Source: Streptomyces sp. ITFR-16 (GTDB taxonomy: Bacteria; Actinomycetota; Actinomycetes; Streptomycetales; Streptomycetaceae). From it: a stretch of DNA of 64,000 nucleotides. The translations under genes and the position numbers were made by a program. The DNA lies in assembly GCF_031844705.1 (NCBI RefSeq), contig NZ_CP134609.1, forward strand, positions 372,001 to 436,000. The letters run 5' to 3'. Positions 49,968 through 58,317 of this stretch are shown here, piece after piece (position 1 is the first letter of the stretch; the number at the start of each line of letters is the position of its first letter). The notes under the pieces are model-generated. The model searched no databases. It saw only the letters and a list, made by a program, of their open reading frames with translations, and was not told where the DNA came from.

Positions 49968-50579
49968 GTGACGTTGACCCCCAAGGGCGCCGCGACCAAG
50001 CAGCGCATCGTCGAGGGAGCCGCCGCGGCGGTCCGGCGGCACGGTGTGTTCACGCTGACGCTCGACGACGTCCTGGCGCTCACGGCGACCAGCAAGAGCC
50101 AGCTGTTCCACTACTTTCCCGGCGGGAAGGACGAGCTGATGCTGGCCGTCGCCCGCCACGAGGCGGACCGGGTGATCGGCGACCAGCAGCCGGAGCTGAG
50201 CGCCCTCACCTCGTGGCCCGCCTGGCTGAGCTGGCGCGACAAGGTCGTCGCCCGCTACCGCGAGCAGGGCCGGGAGTGCCCGCTCGACATCGCGGTCTCC
50301 GGGATCGGACCGGCCTCGTCGGGCGCGCAGGCCGTCGCCACCGAGCTGCTGGAGCGCTGGCAGGGCGAACTGGCCGCCGGTATCCGGCACATGCAGTCGA
50401 TCGGGGAGATCGACGCCGACCGGGACCCGGACCGCTCGGCGGCGGCGCTGCTGGCCGGGATCCAGGGCGGTGTGGTGATCCTGCTGTCCACCGGCCGCCC
50501 GGGGCATCTGGAGGCGGCCCTCGACCAGGGCATCGACGATCTGCGCCGCCGGGCACGCACCGGAAGCGGAAGGCCGTGA
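49968..50579 (+). CDS. TetR-family transcriptional regulator
   Basis: A 203-residue repressor. The HTH (about 8-55) reads ATKQRIVEGAAAAVRRHGVFTLTLDDVLALTATSKSQLFHYFPGGKDELMLAVARHE. The C-terminal domain resembles TetR_C_6/YxaF-type regulators (RECPLDIAVSGIGPASSGAQ), which pair with quinone reductases. The GTG at 49968 has GGAGAGA upstream. It is in the same transcript as the dehydrogenase. Confidence 0.9.
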   Translation: MTLTPKGAATKQRIVEGAAAAVRRHGVFTLTLDDVLALTATSKSQLFHYFPGGKDELMLAVARHEADRVIGDQQPELSALTSWPAWLSWRDKVVARYREQGRECPLDIAVSGIGPASSGAQAVATELLERWQGELAAGIRHMQSIGEIDADRDPDRSAAALLAGIQGGVVILLSTGRPGHLEAALDQGIDDLRRRARTGSGRP

Positions 50580-50593
50580 AACAGGCCGGCTGC

Positions 50594-50699
50594 TAAGGTC
50601 GACACGCTGTTCAGCGTGTGACGGAGCATGTGACGAGGAGACCGGACATGGCAGGCGACGACGACATCTCCGGGTGATACCCGGATGTGACCGGCCACC
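50594..50699 (+). promoter_or_regulatory. Attenuator-like leader of the ABC-F gene
   Basis: Elements in order: a -10-like TAAGGT (50594-50599), a hairpin with 6-bp stem CACGCT/AGCGTG and GTTC loop (50603-50618), an upstream ORF with a strong ribosome site (50648-50677), and a second hairpin CCGGGT/ACCCGG overlapping the uORF stop. About 110 bp then separate it from the ABC-F start. This matches ribosome-mediated attenuation leaders of ABC-F resistance genes; the hairpin switch is inferred. Confidence 0.5.
50648..50677 (+). CDS. 9-codon upstream ORF (MAGDDDISG) in the ABC-F leader
   Basis: ATG at 50648 is preceded by GAGGAG seven bases upstream, a near-perfect ribosome site. The TGA at 50675-50677 lies within the loop of a hairpin. 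Likely a sensor ORF for antibiotic-stalled ribosomes; no match to a known leader peptide is recognised. Confidence 0.5.
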   Translation: MAGDDDISG

Positions 50700-50806
50700 G
50701 CGGGCGCCCAGGGCGCTGCCGCGCGGCCATCTCGTCGTTCCCTTCGGCCATTTCTCCGGGAGGCGTTTCTCGCCGACCCCGGAATCCCACACGCGAGGTT
50801 CCCCGC

Positions 50807-52627
50807 ATGCCCGACGCATCCGTCATCTGCTCCGGCCTCTCCTTCTCCTGGCCCGACGACACCCCCGTCCTCAGCGGCCTGTCCTTCGCCGTGGGCCCCG
50901 GCCGCACCGGGCTCGTCGCGCCCAATGGATCCGGCAAGTCCACCCTGCTCAAGCTCATCGCCGGTGAGCTGCGTCCCACCGGCGGCTCGGTCGCCGTGGA
51001 GGGCACCCTCGGCTACCTCCCCCAGAGCCTTCCGCTGACCGGTGATCTGTCGGTGGCGCAGGTCCTGGGCGTCGACGCGGTGATCCGCGCGCTGGACGCC
51101 GTCGAGTCGGGCGACGTGGACGAGAAGCACTTCGCGGTCATCGGCGACGACTGGGACATCGAGGAGCGCACCCGTGCCCAGCTCGACCGGCTCGGGCTCG
51201 GAGGCATCGCGCTGGACCGGAGCATCGGCAGCCTCAGCGGCGGCCAGGCCGTCTCGCTCGGTCTGGCGGCGCAGTTGCTGAGGCGGCCCGACGTCCTGCT
51301 GCTCGACGAGCCGACGAACAACCTGGACCTCGACGCCCGGCACACCCTCCACGACGCGCTGGAGGCATGGAGCGGCACGCTCCTCCTCGTCAGCCACGAC
51401 CGCGCCCTCCTCGACCGCATGGACCGCATCGCGGAGCTCGACGCGAGCGAACTGCGGCTGTACGGAGGCAACTTCACTGTGTACGAGGAAGCCGTGCGGG
51501 CCGAGCGCGAGGTGGCCGAGAAGAACGTCCGCAACGCCGAGCAGGAGCTGAAGCGGGAGAAGCGCGAGATGCAGCAGGCCCGCGAACGGGCCGAGCGCCG
51601 GGCGAGCAACGCGGCCCGCAACCTCAAGAGCGCGGGCCTGCCGCGCATCTTCGCCGGCACCATGAAGCGGGGCGCCCAGGAGTCCGCGGGCCGGGCCGGA
51701 CAGACCCACGCCGCCCGGGTCGGCGAGGCCCGGGCCCGTCTGGACGAGGCCGGGCGTGCCGTGTGCGACGACCGGCACATCACCCTCGACCTGCCGGACA
51801 CCGATGTCCCGGCCGGACGCACGGTGCTCCTCGGTGAGGGGTTGCGGGTCCGCTACGACGGCCGGGAGCAGTTCTCCGGCCAGGGAGTCGACCTGGCGAT
51901 CCGCGGCCCCGAGCGCATCGCCCTCACGGGTCCCAACGGGGCGGGCAAGAGCACCCTGTTGCGGCTGATCAACGGCGATCTGGCGCTGGACGGCGGTCAC
52001 ATCAGGCGGGCGGACGGGCGGATCGCGTACCTCTCGCAGCGGCTCGACCTGCTCGACCCCGACCGCACGGTGGCCGAGAACTTCGCCGCGTTCGCCCCGC
52101 ACCGCACGGAGGCGGAGCGGATGAACCTGCTCGCGCGCTTCCTCTTCCGCGGCGACGGCGCCCATCTGCCCGTGGGGGTGCTGTCGGGCGGCGAACGGCT
52201 GCGGGCCACCCTGGCCTGTGTCCTGTGCGCCGAACCGGCCCCGCAGCTGCTGCTCCTGGACGAGCCGACCAACAACCTCGACCTGGTCAGCGCCGACCGG
52301 CTGGAGAGCGCGCTCGGCTCCTACCGGGGAGCGTTCGTGGTCGTCAGCCACGACGAGAAGTTCCTCGACCGGATCGGGGTGAACCGCTGGCTGCGGCTGG
52401 CGGACGGTGAGCTCTGGAGACCGGGGCGCCGCGGACATGACGCGCTGACGTGCCGTCCAGGCCCGCGCCCGAGGCGACCGCCCGGCGGGCCCAGAACCGT
52501 TCACACCGGAGGCAGACCGTGTCACCGTCCGCACTGCTCGCCCATGACCTCGTCCGCACCCTCGGCACCGCACGCGTGCTCGACGGCGTATCGCTCACCG
52601 CTTCCCCCGGCCACCGCATCGGCCTGA
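50807..52627 (+). CDS. ABC-F family ATPase (ribosome protection type)
   Basis: A soluble protein with two ATPase domains and no membrane part. Domain 1: Walker A APNGSGKST (38-46), signature SLSGGQAVSLGLAAQL, Walker B VLLLDEPTNNLD. The long charged linker (about 225-300, EAVRAEREVAEKNVRNAEQELKREKRE) would reach the tRNA/exit region of the ribosome. Domain 2: GPNGAGKST, LSGGERLRATLA, LLLLDEPTNNLD. The frame stays open for about 60 residues past the usual ABC-F end (WLRLADGELW), overlapping the next gene by 109 bp. That tail looks non-coding and may reflect a lost stop or frameshift near 52400-52447. Start ATG 50807 lies within CCCCGC; ribosome site GAGGT. Confidence 0.87.
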   Translation: MPDASVICSGLSFSWPDDTPVLSGLSFAVGPGRTGLVAPNGSGKSTLLKLIAGELRPTGGSVAVEGTLGYLPQSLPLTGDLSVAQVLGVDAVIRALDAVESGDVDEKHFAVIGDDWDIEERTRAQLDRLGLGGIALDRSIGSLSGGQAVSLGLAAQLLRRPDVLLLDEPTNNLDLDARHTLHDALEAWSGTLLLVSHDRALLDRMDRIAELDASELRLYGGNFTVYEEAVRAEREVAEKNVRNAEQELKREKREMQQARERAERRASNAARNLKSAGLPRIFAGTMKRGAQESAGRAGQTHAARVGEARARLDEAGRAVCDDRHITLDLPDTDVPAGRTVLLGEGLRVRYDGREQFSGQGVDLAIRGPERIALTGPNGAGKSTLLRLINGDLALDGGHIRRADGRIAYLSQRLDLLDPDRTVAENFAAFAPHRTEAERMNLLARFLFRGDGAHLPVGVLSGGERLRATLACVLCAEPAPQLLLLDEPTNNLDLVSADRLESALGSYRGAFVVVSHDEKFLDRIGVNRWLRLADGELWRPGRRGHDALTCRPGPRPRRPPGGPRTVHTGGRPCHRPHCSPMTSSAPSAPHACSTAYRSPLPPATASA

Positions 52628-54150
52628 TCGGGGAGAACGGTGTCGGCAAGTCGACCCTGCTGCGGCTGCTGGCCGGGGCGGACCGACCCGACGCCGGCCG
52701 CGTCACCCGGCCCGCCGATGTGGGCTTCCTGCACCAGGAGATGGCGTTCGAAGCCGGATCCACCGTCGCCGACGTCCTCGACGACGCCCTCCGCGAGGCG
52801 CGGGCCGACCTCGCGGAGCTCGACCGGCTCGGCGGGCTGCTGGCCCGCACGCCCCAGGACGACCCGTCCTGCGCCGGGCTCCTGGAGACCTACGGCCGAC
52901 GGCTCGAACAGGCGCAGGAGCGGGAGACCTGGGACGCGGACCGGCGGGCCGCCGTGCTGCTCACCGGTCTCGGCCTCGCCTCCCTGGGGCACGGGCGGAC
53001 GCTCGGTTCGCTCTCGGGCGGGCAGCGCGGCCGGCTCGCGCTGGCCGCGCTGCTGGTGCGGCGGCCGGCCGCGCTGCTGCTGGACGAGCCGACCAACCAT
53101 CTCGACGACGGGGCCGCAGTCTTCGTGGAGGAGCAGCTGCGCGGGATGCCGGGGCCGGTCGTGCTCGCCAGCCACGACCGGGCGTTCCTGGACGCCGTCT
53201 GCACGGATCTGATCGATCTGGACCCGGCCGTCGGAGGGCCTGTGCGGTACGGCGGCGGGTACAGCGCCTACCTGGCGCGGAAGCGGGCCGAGCGGGCGCG
53301 CTGGGAGCGCCGGTACGCGCAGGAGCAGCAAGAGATCGAGGCGCTGCGCCGCTCGGCCGAAGTGACCGCGCGTCAGGTCGCGCCGGACCGGGGACCGCGC
53401 GACAGCGAGAAGATGGGGTACGGGGTGCGGGCGGGGCGGGTGCAGAGCCAGATCGCGCGCCGGGTCCGCAACGCCTCGCGGCGGCTGGAGGAGCTGGAGC
53501 GCCGCCAGGTCGCCGAGCCGCCCCGGCCGCTGCGGTTCCGCTTCACCCCGCCGGCCGGACCGGCGCCCGAGGGCGCGCTCGTCTCGCTGCGCGGGGTACG
53601 GGTGCCGGGCCGGCTGGCCCTCGACCGCCTCGACATCGCGGCGGACGACCGCCTGCTGGTGACGGGCGGCAACGGGGCGGGCAAGTCGACGCTGCTCGCG
53701 GTGCTCGCCGGGCGGCTCACCCCCGAGGGTGAGGTGGAGCGGCGGCCGGGGACGACGGTGGGGGTGCTGGCGCAGGACACGGTCTTTGGCAGTCCCGGCC
53801 TCAGCGTCCGCGAAACCTATGTACGGTCGCTGGGCGCCGAGCGGGCCGAGCGGGTGCCGCTGGCCTCACTCGGGCTGATCCACGAGAACGAGTTCGGCAA
53901 GCCGGTGGGGCAGTTGTCGGCCGGTCAGCGGCGCAGGCTCGCGCTCGCGCTGCTGACCGCCCGGCCGCCGGAGCTGCTGCTGCTCGACGAGCCCACGAAC
54001 CACCTCTCCCCCCGGCTCTGCGACGAGCTGGAGGAGGCGCTGGGTTCGGGGCCCGGCGCGATCGTGCTGGCCAGTCACGACCGCCGGCTGCGCGGGCGGT
54101 GGCCGGGCCGCGAGCTCCGGCTGCGGCCGGCCGCCGCCGGTCAGGCGTAG
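52519..54150 (+). CDS. ABC-F family ATPase, second of the tandem
   Basis: A 543-residue ABC-F protein of another branch. Domain 1: GENGVGKST (38-46), LSGGQRGRLALAALL, ALLLDEPTNHLDD. The linker has ARKRAERARWERRYAQEQQEIEALRR. Domain 2: GGNGAGKSTLLAV, LSAGQRRRLALALLTA (Ala replaces the second Gly of the signature), LLLLDEPTNHLSP (Ser in place of Asp). The GTG at 52519 has GGAGG six bases upstream. It probably protects the ribosome or aids translation; co-transcription with the first ABC-F gene and its attenuator suggests an antibiotic response. Confidence 0.9.
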   Translation: MSPSALLAHDLVRTLGTARVLDGVSLTASPGHRIGLIGENGVGKSTLLRLLAGADRPDAGRVTRPADVGFLHQEMAFEAGSTVADVLDDALREARADLAELDRLGGLLARTPQDDPSCAGLLETYGRRLEQAQERETWDADRRAAVLLTGLGLASLGHGRTLGSLSGGQRGRLALAALLVRRPAALLLDEPTNHLDDGAAVFVEEQLRGMPGPVVLASHDRAFLDAVCTDLIDLDPAVGGPVRYGGGYSAYLARKRAERARWERRYAQEQQEIEALRRSAEVTARQVAPDRGPRDSEKMGYGVRAGRVQSQIARRVRNASRRLEELERRQVAEPPRPLRFRFTPPAGPAPEGALVSLRGVRVPGRLALDRLDIAADDRLLVTGGNGAGKSTLLAVLAGRLTPEGEVERRPGTTVGVLAQDTVFGSPGLSVRETYVRSLGAERAERVPLASLGLIHENEFGKPVGQLSAGQRRRLALALLTARPPELLLLDEPTNHLSPRLCDELEEALGSGPGAIVLASHDRRLRGRWPGRELRLRPAAAGQA

Positions 54151-54908
54151 GGGTCGAAGGGGATTCCGGCGGGCTTCGCCTTCTCCAGGTGGGAGGCGAA
54201 GTTGCCGTCCTTCAGGCCGAAGACGGCGCTGCCGAAGTCGGCCTGCACCAGCTTGTCGCGGAGGCCGGCCGGGTAGCCGTTCCAGCCGATCAGGTCGGGG
54301 AACTGCCACTGGTGGTAGTGGTTCTCCGGCGGCTCGTCGCCGGAGGTCGCGCGGCGGAAGCAGTGCGTCCCGATGCCGTCCTTGTGGTAGACGACCTTGG
54401 GGTGCGTCCCGTCCCAGAGCATCTCGTCGCGGTTGTACACGTTGAAGTTGCCGTGGGCGGAGGTGGAGACGTATTTGGCCTCGTTGTCCTGCACCCACAC
54501 GACGACGTGCTCCCAGTCGTGGCGGTGCCCGCCGAGGCCGCTTCCGGCGACGGCCTGGTCCTTCTCGAAGTAGAGGCCGTAGATGACGGCGCACCAGCCG
54601 TTGTTGCACAGGGAGCGCGCGTAGCCGTTGGTGTTGTCGAGGTCCCAGGAGTCGTGGCAGCTGCCGTTGACGGCGCCCGTGGTCTTGAGTCCGGGGGCGA
54701 TGGTCCCGTCGGGGCCGATGGCGGGGGTCGGGTAGCAGCCGTCCCCGTCGTAGTCGTAGGCCGGCTGGAACGACTGCTCCAGGCCGTCCGCGTTGGCGGG
54801 CAGGGCGCCCGGTACGTCGGCGAAGGCGCTGCCCGGCACGGCGAGGACCAGCACCCCCGCCGCGGCCAGTGCGAGCGGCATTCTGCGGATCCGTCGTGTG
54901 TCCCTCAC
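54141..54908 (-). CDS. Secreted NLP/NPP1 (necrosis- and ethylene-inducing-like) protein
   Basis: A 255-residue exported protein. Signal peptide: RRIRRM basic start and hydrophobic core, cleavage after SAFA (residue 30). The NPP1 domain spans about 35-250, with two N-terminal cysteine pairs (CYP, CHDSWD and CNNGWC) and the heptapeptide GHRHDWE (127-133), which holds the metal-binding residues needed for cytolysis in plant-active NLPs. Type 1 NLPs bind glycosylinositol phosphoceramides of dicot membranes. The GTG at 54908 has AGGAGG five bases upstream. It converges on and overlaps the ABC-F gene by 10 bp. Confidence 0.9.
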   Translation of the reverse strand: MRDTRRIRRMPLALAAAGVLVLAVPGSAFADVPGALPANADGLEQSFQPAYDYDGDGCYPTPAIGPDGTIAPGLKTTGAVNGSCHDSWDLDNTNGYARSLCNNGWCAVIYGLYFEKDQAVAGSGLGGHRHDWEHVVVWVQDNEAKYVSTSAHGNFNVYNRDEMLWDGTHPKVVYHKDGIGTHCFRRATSGDEPPENHYHQWQFPDLIGWNGYPAGLRDKLVQADFGSAVFGLKDGNFASHLEKAKPAGIPFDPYA

Positions 54909-55052
54909 TGATTCCTCCTGGTCGACGCGTGCCGGACTCGGCCCTGCGATGTCATGCCCATGACGAGGCTGCCGGAACCCTCGGGTCCGGCCGGGCACGG
55001 TGGAGGAATCGGTGGTGAAGCCTGGGCCAACAGTGCGGGAGGGGAAGCCGGT

Positions 55053-56186
55053 TCAGGCCGCCGTGCGCGCGTCCCCGCCGTGGGTGTCGTGGTGGATGGG
55101 CGTCCGCGAGCCGGTCAGCGGTGCGCCCGTCCCGCCCCGGCGCATCGCGACGATCTCCGCCGCGATGGACAGCGCCGTCTCCTCGGGGGTCCGGGCGCCG
55201 AGGTCCAGGCCGATCGGTGAGCGCAGCCGGCCCAGCTCCTCGTCGCCGACGCCGGCTTCGCGCAGCCGCCGGTCGCGGTCCTCGTGGGTACGGCGCGAGC
55301 CCATCGCGCCGACGTACGCGGCCGGCAGCCGCAGCGCCGTCTCCAGCAGCGGCACATCGAACTTGGCGTCATGGGTGAGCACGCACAGGACGGTTCGGTC
55401 GTCGGTCGCGGTGCTGCGCAGATACCGGTGCGGCCAGTCGACCACCAGGTCGTCCGCCTCGGGGAAGCGGGCGCGGGTGGCGAAGACCGGCCGCGCGTCG
55501 CACACGGTCACGTGGTACCCGAGGAAGCGGCCCGCCCGGACGAGCGCCGTGGCGAAGTCCACGGCGCCGAACACGATCATCCGGGGCGGCGGCACGCTCG
55601 ACTCCACGAACAGGGTCAGACCGCCCGGACAGCTCGTGCCGTCCTCCGCGATGCCGACGGTGCCCGTACGGCCGGTGTCCAGCAGCGCCTTGGCCTCCGC
55701 CGCCGCCCTGCGGTCCAGCTCCGCACGTCCGTCGATGCTGCCTTCGTACGTTCCGTCGGCCCGCACCAGCAGCGCCCGGCCGAGCAGGGCATCGGGACCC
55801 CTGACCACCCGGGTGAGCGCCGCCGGGGCGTCGTGTCCGGCCGCCGCCGCAGCCGCCCGCAGGACCGTCGCGCCGGAGGGCACCGGCGCGACGAGGACAT
55901 CGATGACACCGCCGCAGGTGAGCCCCACGGCGAAGGCGTCCTCGTCGCTGTACCCGAACCGCTCCCGTACCGTCCGGCCGTCCCGGAGCGCCTGGACGCA
56001 CAGCTCGTACACGGCGCCCTCCACACAGCCCCCGGAGACCGAGCCGATGACGGCGCCCCCGGTGTCGACGGCCATGGCGGCGCCGGGGCCGCGTGGCGCG
56101 CTGCCGCCGACGGCCACCACGGTGGCGACCGCGAAGTCCCGCCCCTCCTCGGCCCATTGACGCAGCTCAGCAGCGATGTCAAGCAC
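55053..56186 (-). CDS. XdhC/CoxI family molybdenum cofactor maturation protein
   Basis: A 377-residue protein. The N-terminal XdhC_CoxI domain has TVVAVGGSAPRGPGAAMAV and GSVSGGCVEGAVYE (conserved CVE), and the Rossmann-type C-terminal domain (about 190-350) has RMIVFGAVDFATALVRAGRFLGY and YVGAMGSRRTHEDR. Such proteins bind, sulfurate and insert the Mo cofactor (MCD-type) into xanthine dehydrogenase-like enzymes. It overlaps the large subunit gene by eight bases, last in the operon, as PaoD/YagQ stands after PaoC in E. coli. Confidence 0.9.
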   Translation of the reverse strand: MLDIAAELRQWAEEGRDFAVATVVAVGGSAPRGPGAAMAVDTGGAVIGSVSGGCVEGAVYELCVQALRDGRTVRERFGYSDEDAFAVGLTCGGVIDVLVAPVPSGATVLRAAAAAAGHDAPAALTRVVRGPDALLGRALLVRADGTYEGSIDGRAELDRRAAAEAKALLDTGRTGTVGIAEDGTSCPGGLTLFVESSVPPPRMIVFGAVDFATALVRAGRFLGYHVTVCDARPVFATRARFPEADDLVVDWPHRYLRSTATDDRTVLCVLTHDAKFDVPLLETALRLPAAYVGAMGSRRTHEDRDRRLREAGVGDEELGRLRSPIGLDLGARTPEETALSIAAEIVAMRRGGTGAPLTGSRTPIHHDTHGGDARTAA

Positions 56187-58317
56187 CCCGGTGCCCCTCC
56201 CCGGCGGCGAGCACGCGGTCCGGGCGGATCGGCAGACGGCGGTGGCGCACCCCCGTCGCGTGCCAGACCGCGTTGGCGATCGCGGCGGCGGCGCCCACGA
56301 TGCCGATCTCGCCGATGCCCTTGATCCCGACCGGGTCGTCCGGGTCGTGGTCGTCCACCCAGTCCGCCTCGATGGGCGGGACGTCCGCGTGGGCGGCGAC
56401 GTGGTAGCCGGCCAGGTCCGCGTTGACGAAACCTCCGGACGCCCGGTCCCGGACCGCCTCCTCGTGGAGGGCCATGGACAGGCCCCAGGTCATGCCGCCG
56501 ATGAGCTGGCCGCGGGCGGTGAGCGGGTTGACGATGGTGCCCGCCGCGAAGATGCCCAGCATCCTGCGGACGCGCACCTCGCCGGTGGTGACGTCCACCG
56601 CGGCCTCGGCGAACTGCGCCCCGAAGGAGTGCCGTTCCCTCTGGGGCAGGGCGCCGATGGCGTCGGCGGTGTCCGACCGGGCGGTGAGACCCTCCGGCGG
56701 TACGGCTCCGCCGAGCGCGAGCCGCTCCCGCAGTTCGCCGGCGGCCAGCCGCACCGCCCAGGCCCAGGAGCGGGTGCCCATGGAGCCTCCGGCGATCCAC
56801 GCCGGGCCCAGGTCGCTGTCCCCGAGGCGCACCACGATGCGGTCCGGGTCCACCCGCAGCTCGTCGGCCGCCACCGAGGCCATCGCCGTCCTCGCCCCGG
56901 TCCCGATGTCGGCCGCATTGATCCGTACGGTGAAGCGGCCGTCCGGCTCCGCCGTGACGGCCGCGGTCGACGCGCCGACGCCGGCCGGGAAGGAGGCCGC
57001 CGCCACCCCGGTGCCCAGCAGCCAGCGGCCCTCGCGGCGCACTCCGGGTCGCGGGTCGCGGCCTGCCCAGCCGAACCTGCGGGCGCCCTCCTCGAAGCAG
57101 GCGAGCAGATTGCGGCCGCTGAAGGGCAGCCCGGAGACGGGGCCGGCGCCCGGTTCGTTGCGCTTCCGCAGCTCGACCGGGTCCAGGCCGCACTTCTCGG
57201 CCAGTTCGTCCATCGCCGATTCGAGGGCGAAGGAGCCCGGCGCCTCGCCCGGCGCCCGCATCCAGGTGGGCGTCGGCACATCGAGGCGCACCAGCCGGTG
57301 GGCGGTGCGGTGCGCGTCGGCGTCGTACATGACGCGCCCCACCCCGGCGCTCGACTCCACGAACTCGTGCACGGTCGAGGTGAGGCTCAGCGAGCGGTGG
57401 TCGAAGGCGCACAGCCGGCCGTCCGCGTCGGCACCGAGCGTGACCCGCTGGGCCGTGGGGCTGCGGAACCCGACGAGCGAGAACATCTGGCGCCGCGTCA
57501 GCACGACCCGCACGGGGCGGTGGAGCAGGGTGGTGGCCATGACGGCGGCCACCTGGTGCGGGGCCAGGCCCTTCGAGCCGAAGCCGCCGCCGACGTGCTC
57601 GGAGCGCACCCGGACGGAGCCGGGGTCCAGCGAGAAGAGGGAGGCGAGTTCACCGGCGACCCAGCTGGTGCCCTGGTTGGAGTCGACGACGTCCAGCCGG
57701 CCGCCCTCCCAGCGGGCGGTCGCCGCGTGCGGCTCCATGGAGTTGTGGTGCTCCTCCGGGGTGGAGTACTCCTCGTCCACGACGTGGGCCGCGTCCCGGA
57801 GGCCGGTGTCGAGATCGCCCTTCTCCGTGTCGGCCTCGACCATCGGGTTGCCCTCGGGCTTGTACGCGCCGGGGTGCCCGGAGGAGAAGTCGACGTCGTG
57901 CGGTTCCTCCTCGTAGCGGACCACCAGCGCCTCGGCGGCCTCCCTGGCCTGCTCCGACGTCTCGGCGACGACCAGCGCCACGGGCCAGCCGGCGAACGGG
58001 ACGCGGTCGTGCTGGAAGAGCCCGACCACCGGATTGGGCCGCCCCAGCATGCCCATGTAGTCGGTGTCGACGCGCGGGGCGTTGCCGTGGTGCAGGACGG
58101 TGAGCACGCCGGGCATGGCCAGCACGGGCCCGTCCGCGACGGACCGGACGCGGCCGCGGGCCACGGTGGACAGCACCAGCCAGCCGTGGGCGAGGTCGGC
58201 GAACGGGATCTCCCCGGCGTAGCGGGCCGCGCCGGTGACCTTGGCCAGTCCCTCCACACGGGTGCGGGCGGAGCCGACGGCTCCCGTCGCGGTGGTGCTG
58301 TCGGTCGTCGTGGTCAT
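56179..58317 (-). CDS. Aldehyde/xanthine oxidoreductase large (molybdopterin) subunit
   Basis: A 712-residue Mo subunit of the PaoC/YagR branch. It starts with TRVEGLAKVTGAARYAGE, followed by EPHAATARWEGGRLDVVDSNQGT, the EHVGGGFGSKG cofactor loop, MRAPGEAPGSFALESAMDELAEKCGLDP, and near the C-terminus GIKGIGEIGIVG with the catalytic Glu. It would hydroxylate aldehydes or N-heterocycles. The ATG at 58317 overlaps the FAD subunit stop by four bases; the longer frame upstream is spurious. Partners are the next two subunits and the XdhC protein. Confidence 0.92.
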   Translation of the reverse strand: MTTTTDSTTATGAVGSARTRVEGLAKVTGAARYAGEIPFADLAHGWLVLSTVARGRVRSVADGPVLAMPGVLTVLHHGNAPRVDTDYMGMLGRPNPVVGLFQHDRVPFAGWPVALVVAETSEQAREAAEALVVRYEEEPHDVDFSSGHPGAYKPEGNPMVEADTEKGDLDTGLRDAAHVVDEEYSTPEEHHNSMEPHAATARWEGGRLDVVDSNQGTSWVAGELASLFSLDPGSVRVRSEHVGGGFGSKGLAPHQVAAVMATTLLHRPVRVVLTRRQMFSLVGFRSPTAQRVTLGADADGRLCAFDHRSLSLTSTVHEFVESSAGVGRVMYDADAHRTAHRLVRLDVPTPTWMRAPGEAPGSFALESAMDELAEKCGLDPVELRKRNEPGAGPVSGLPFSGRNLLACFEEGARRFGWAGRDPRPGVRREGRWLLGTGVAAASFPAGVGASTAAVTAEPDGRFTVRINAADIGTGARTAMASVAADELRVDPDRIVVRLGDSDLGPAWIAGGSMGTRSWAWAVRLAAGELRERLALGGAVPPEGLTARSDTADAIGALPQRERHSFGAQFAEAAVDVTTGEVRVRRMLGIFAAGTIVNPLTARGQLIGGMTWGLSMALHEEAVRDRASGGFVNADLAGYHVAAHADVPPIEADWVDDHDPDDPVGIKGIGEIGIVGAAAAIANAVWHATGVRHRRLPIRPDRVLAAGEGHRGA

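Noticed and set aside
54970..54990. Possible terminator downstream of the XdhC gene
   Set aside because: The stem CCGGAACCC/GGGTCCGG needs a bulge and is short; not distinct from background in this GC-rich DNA.
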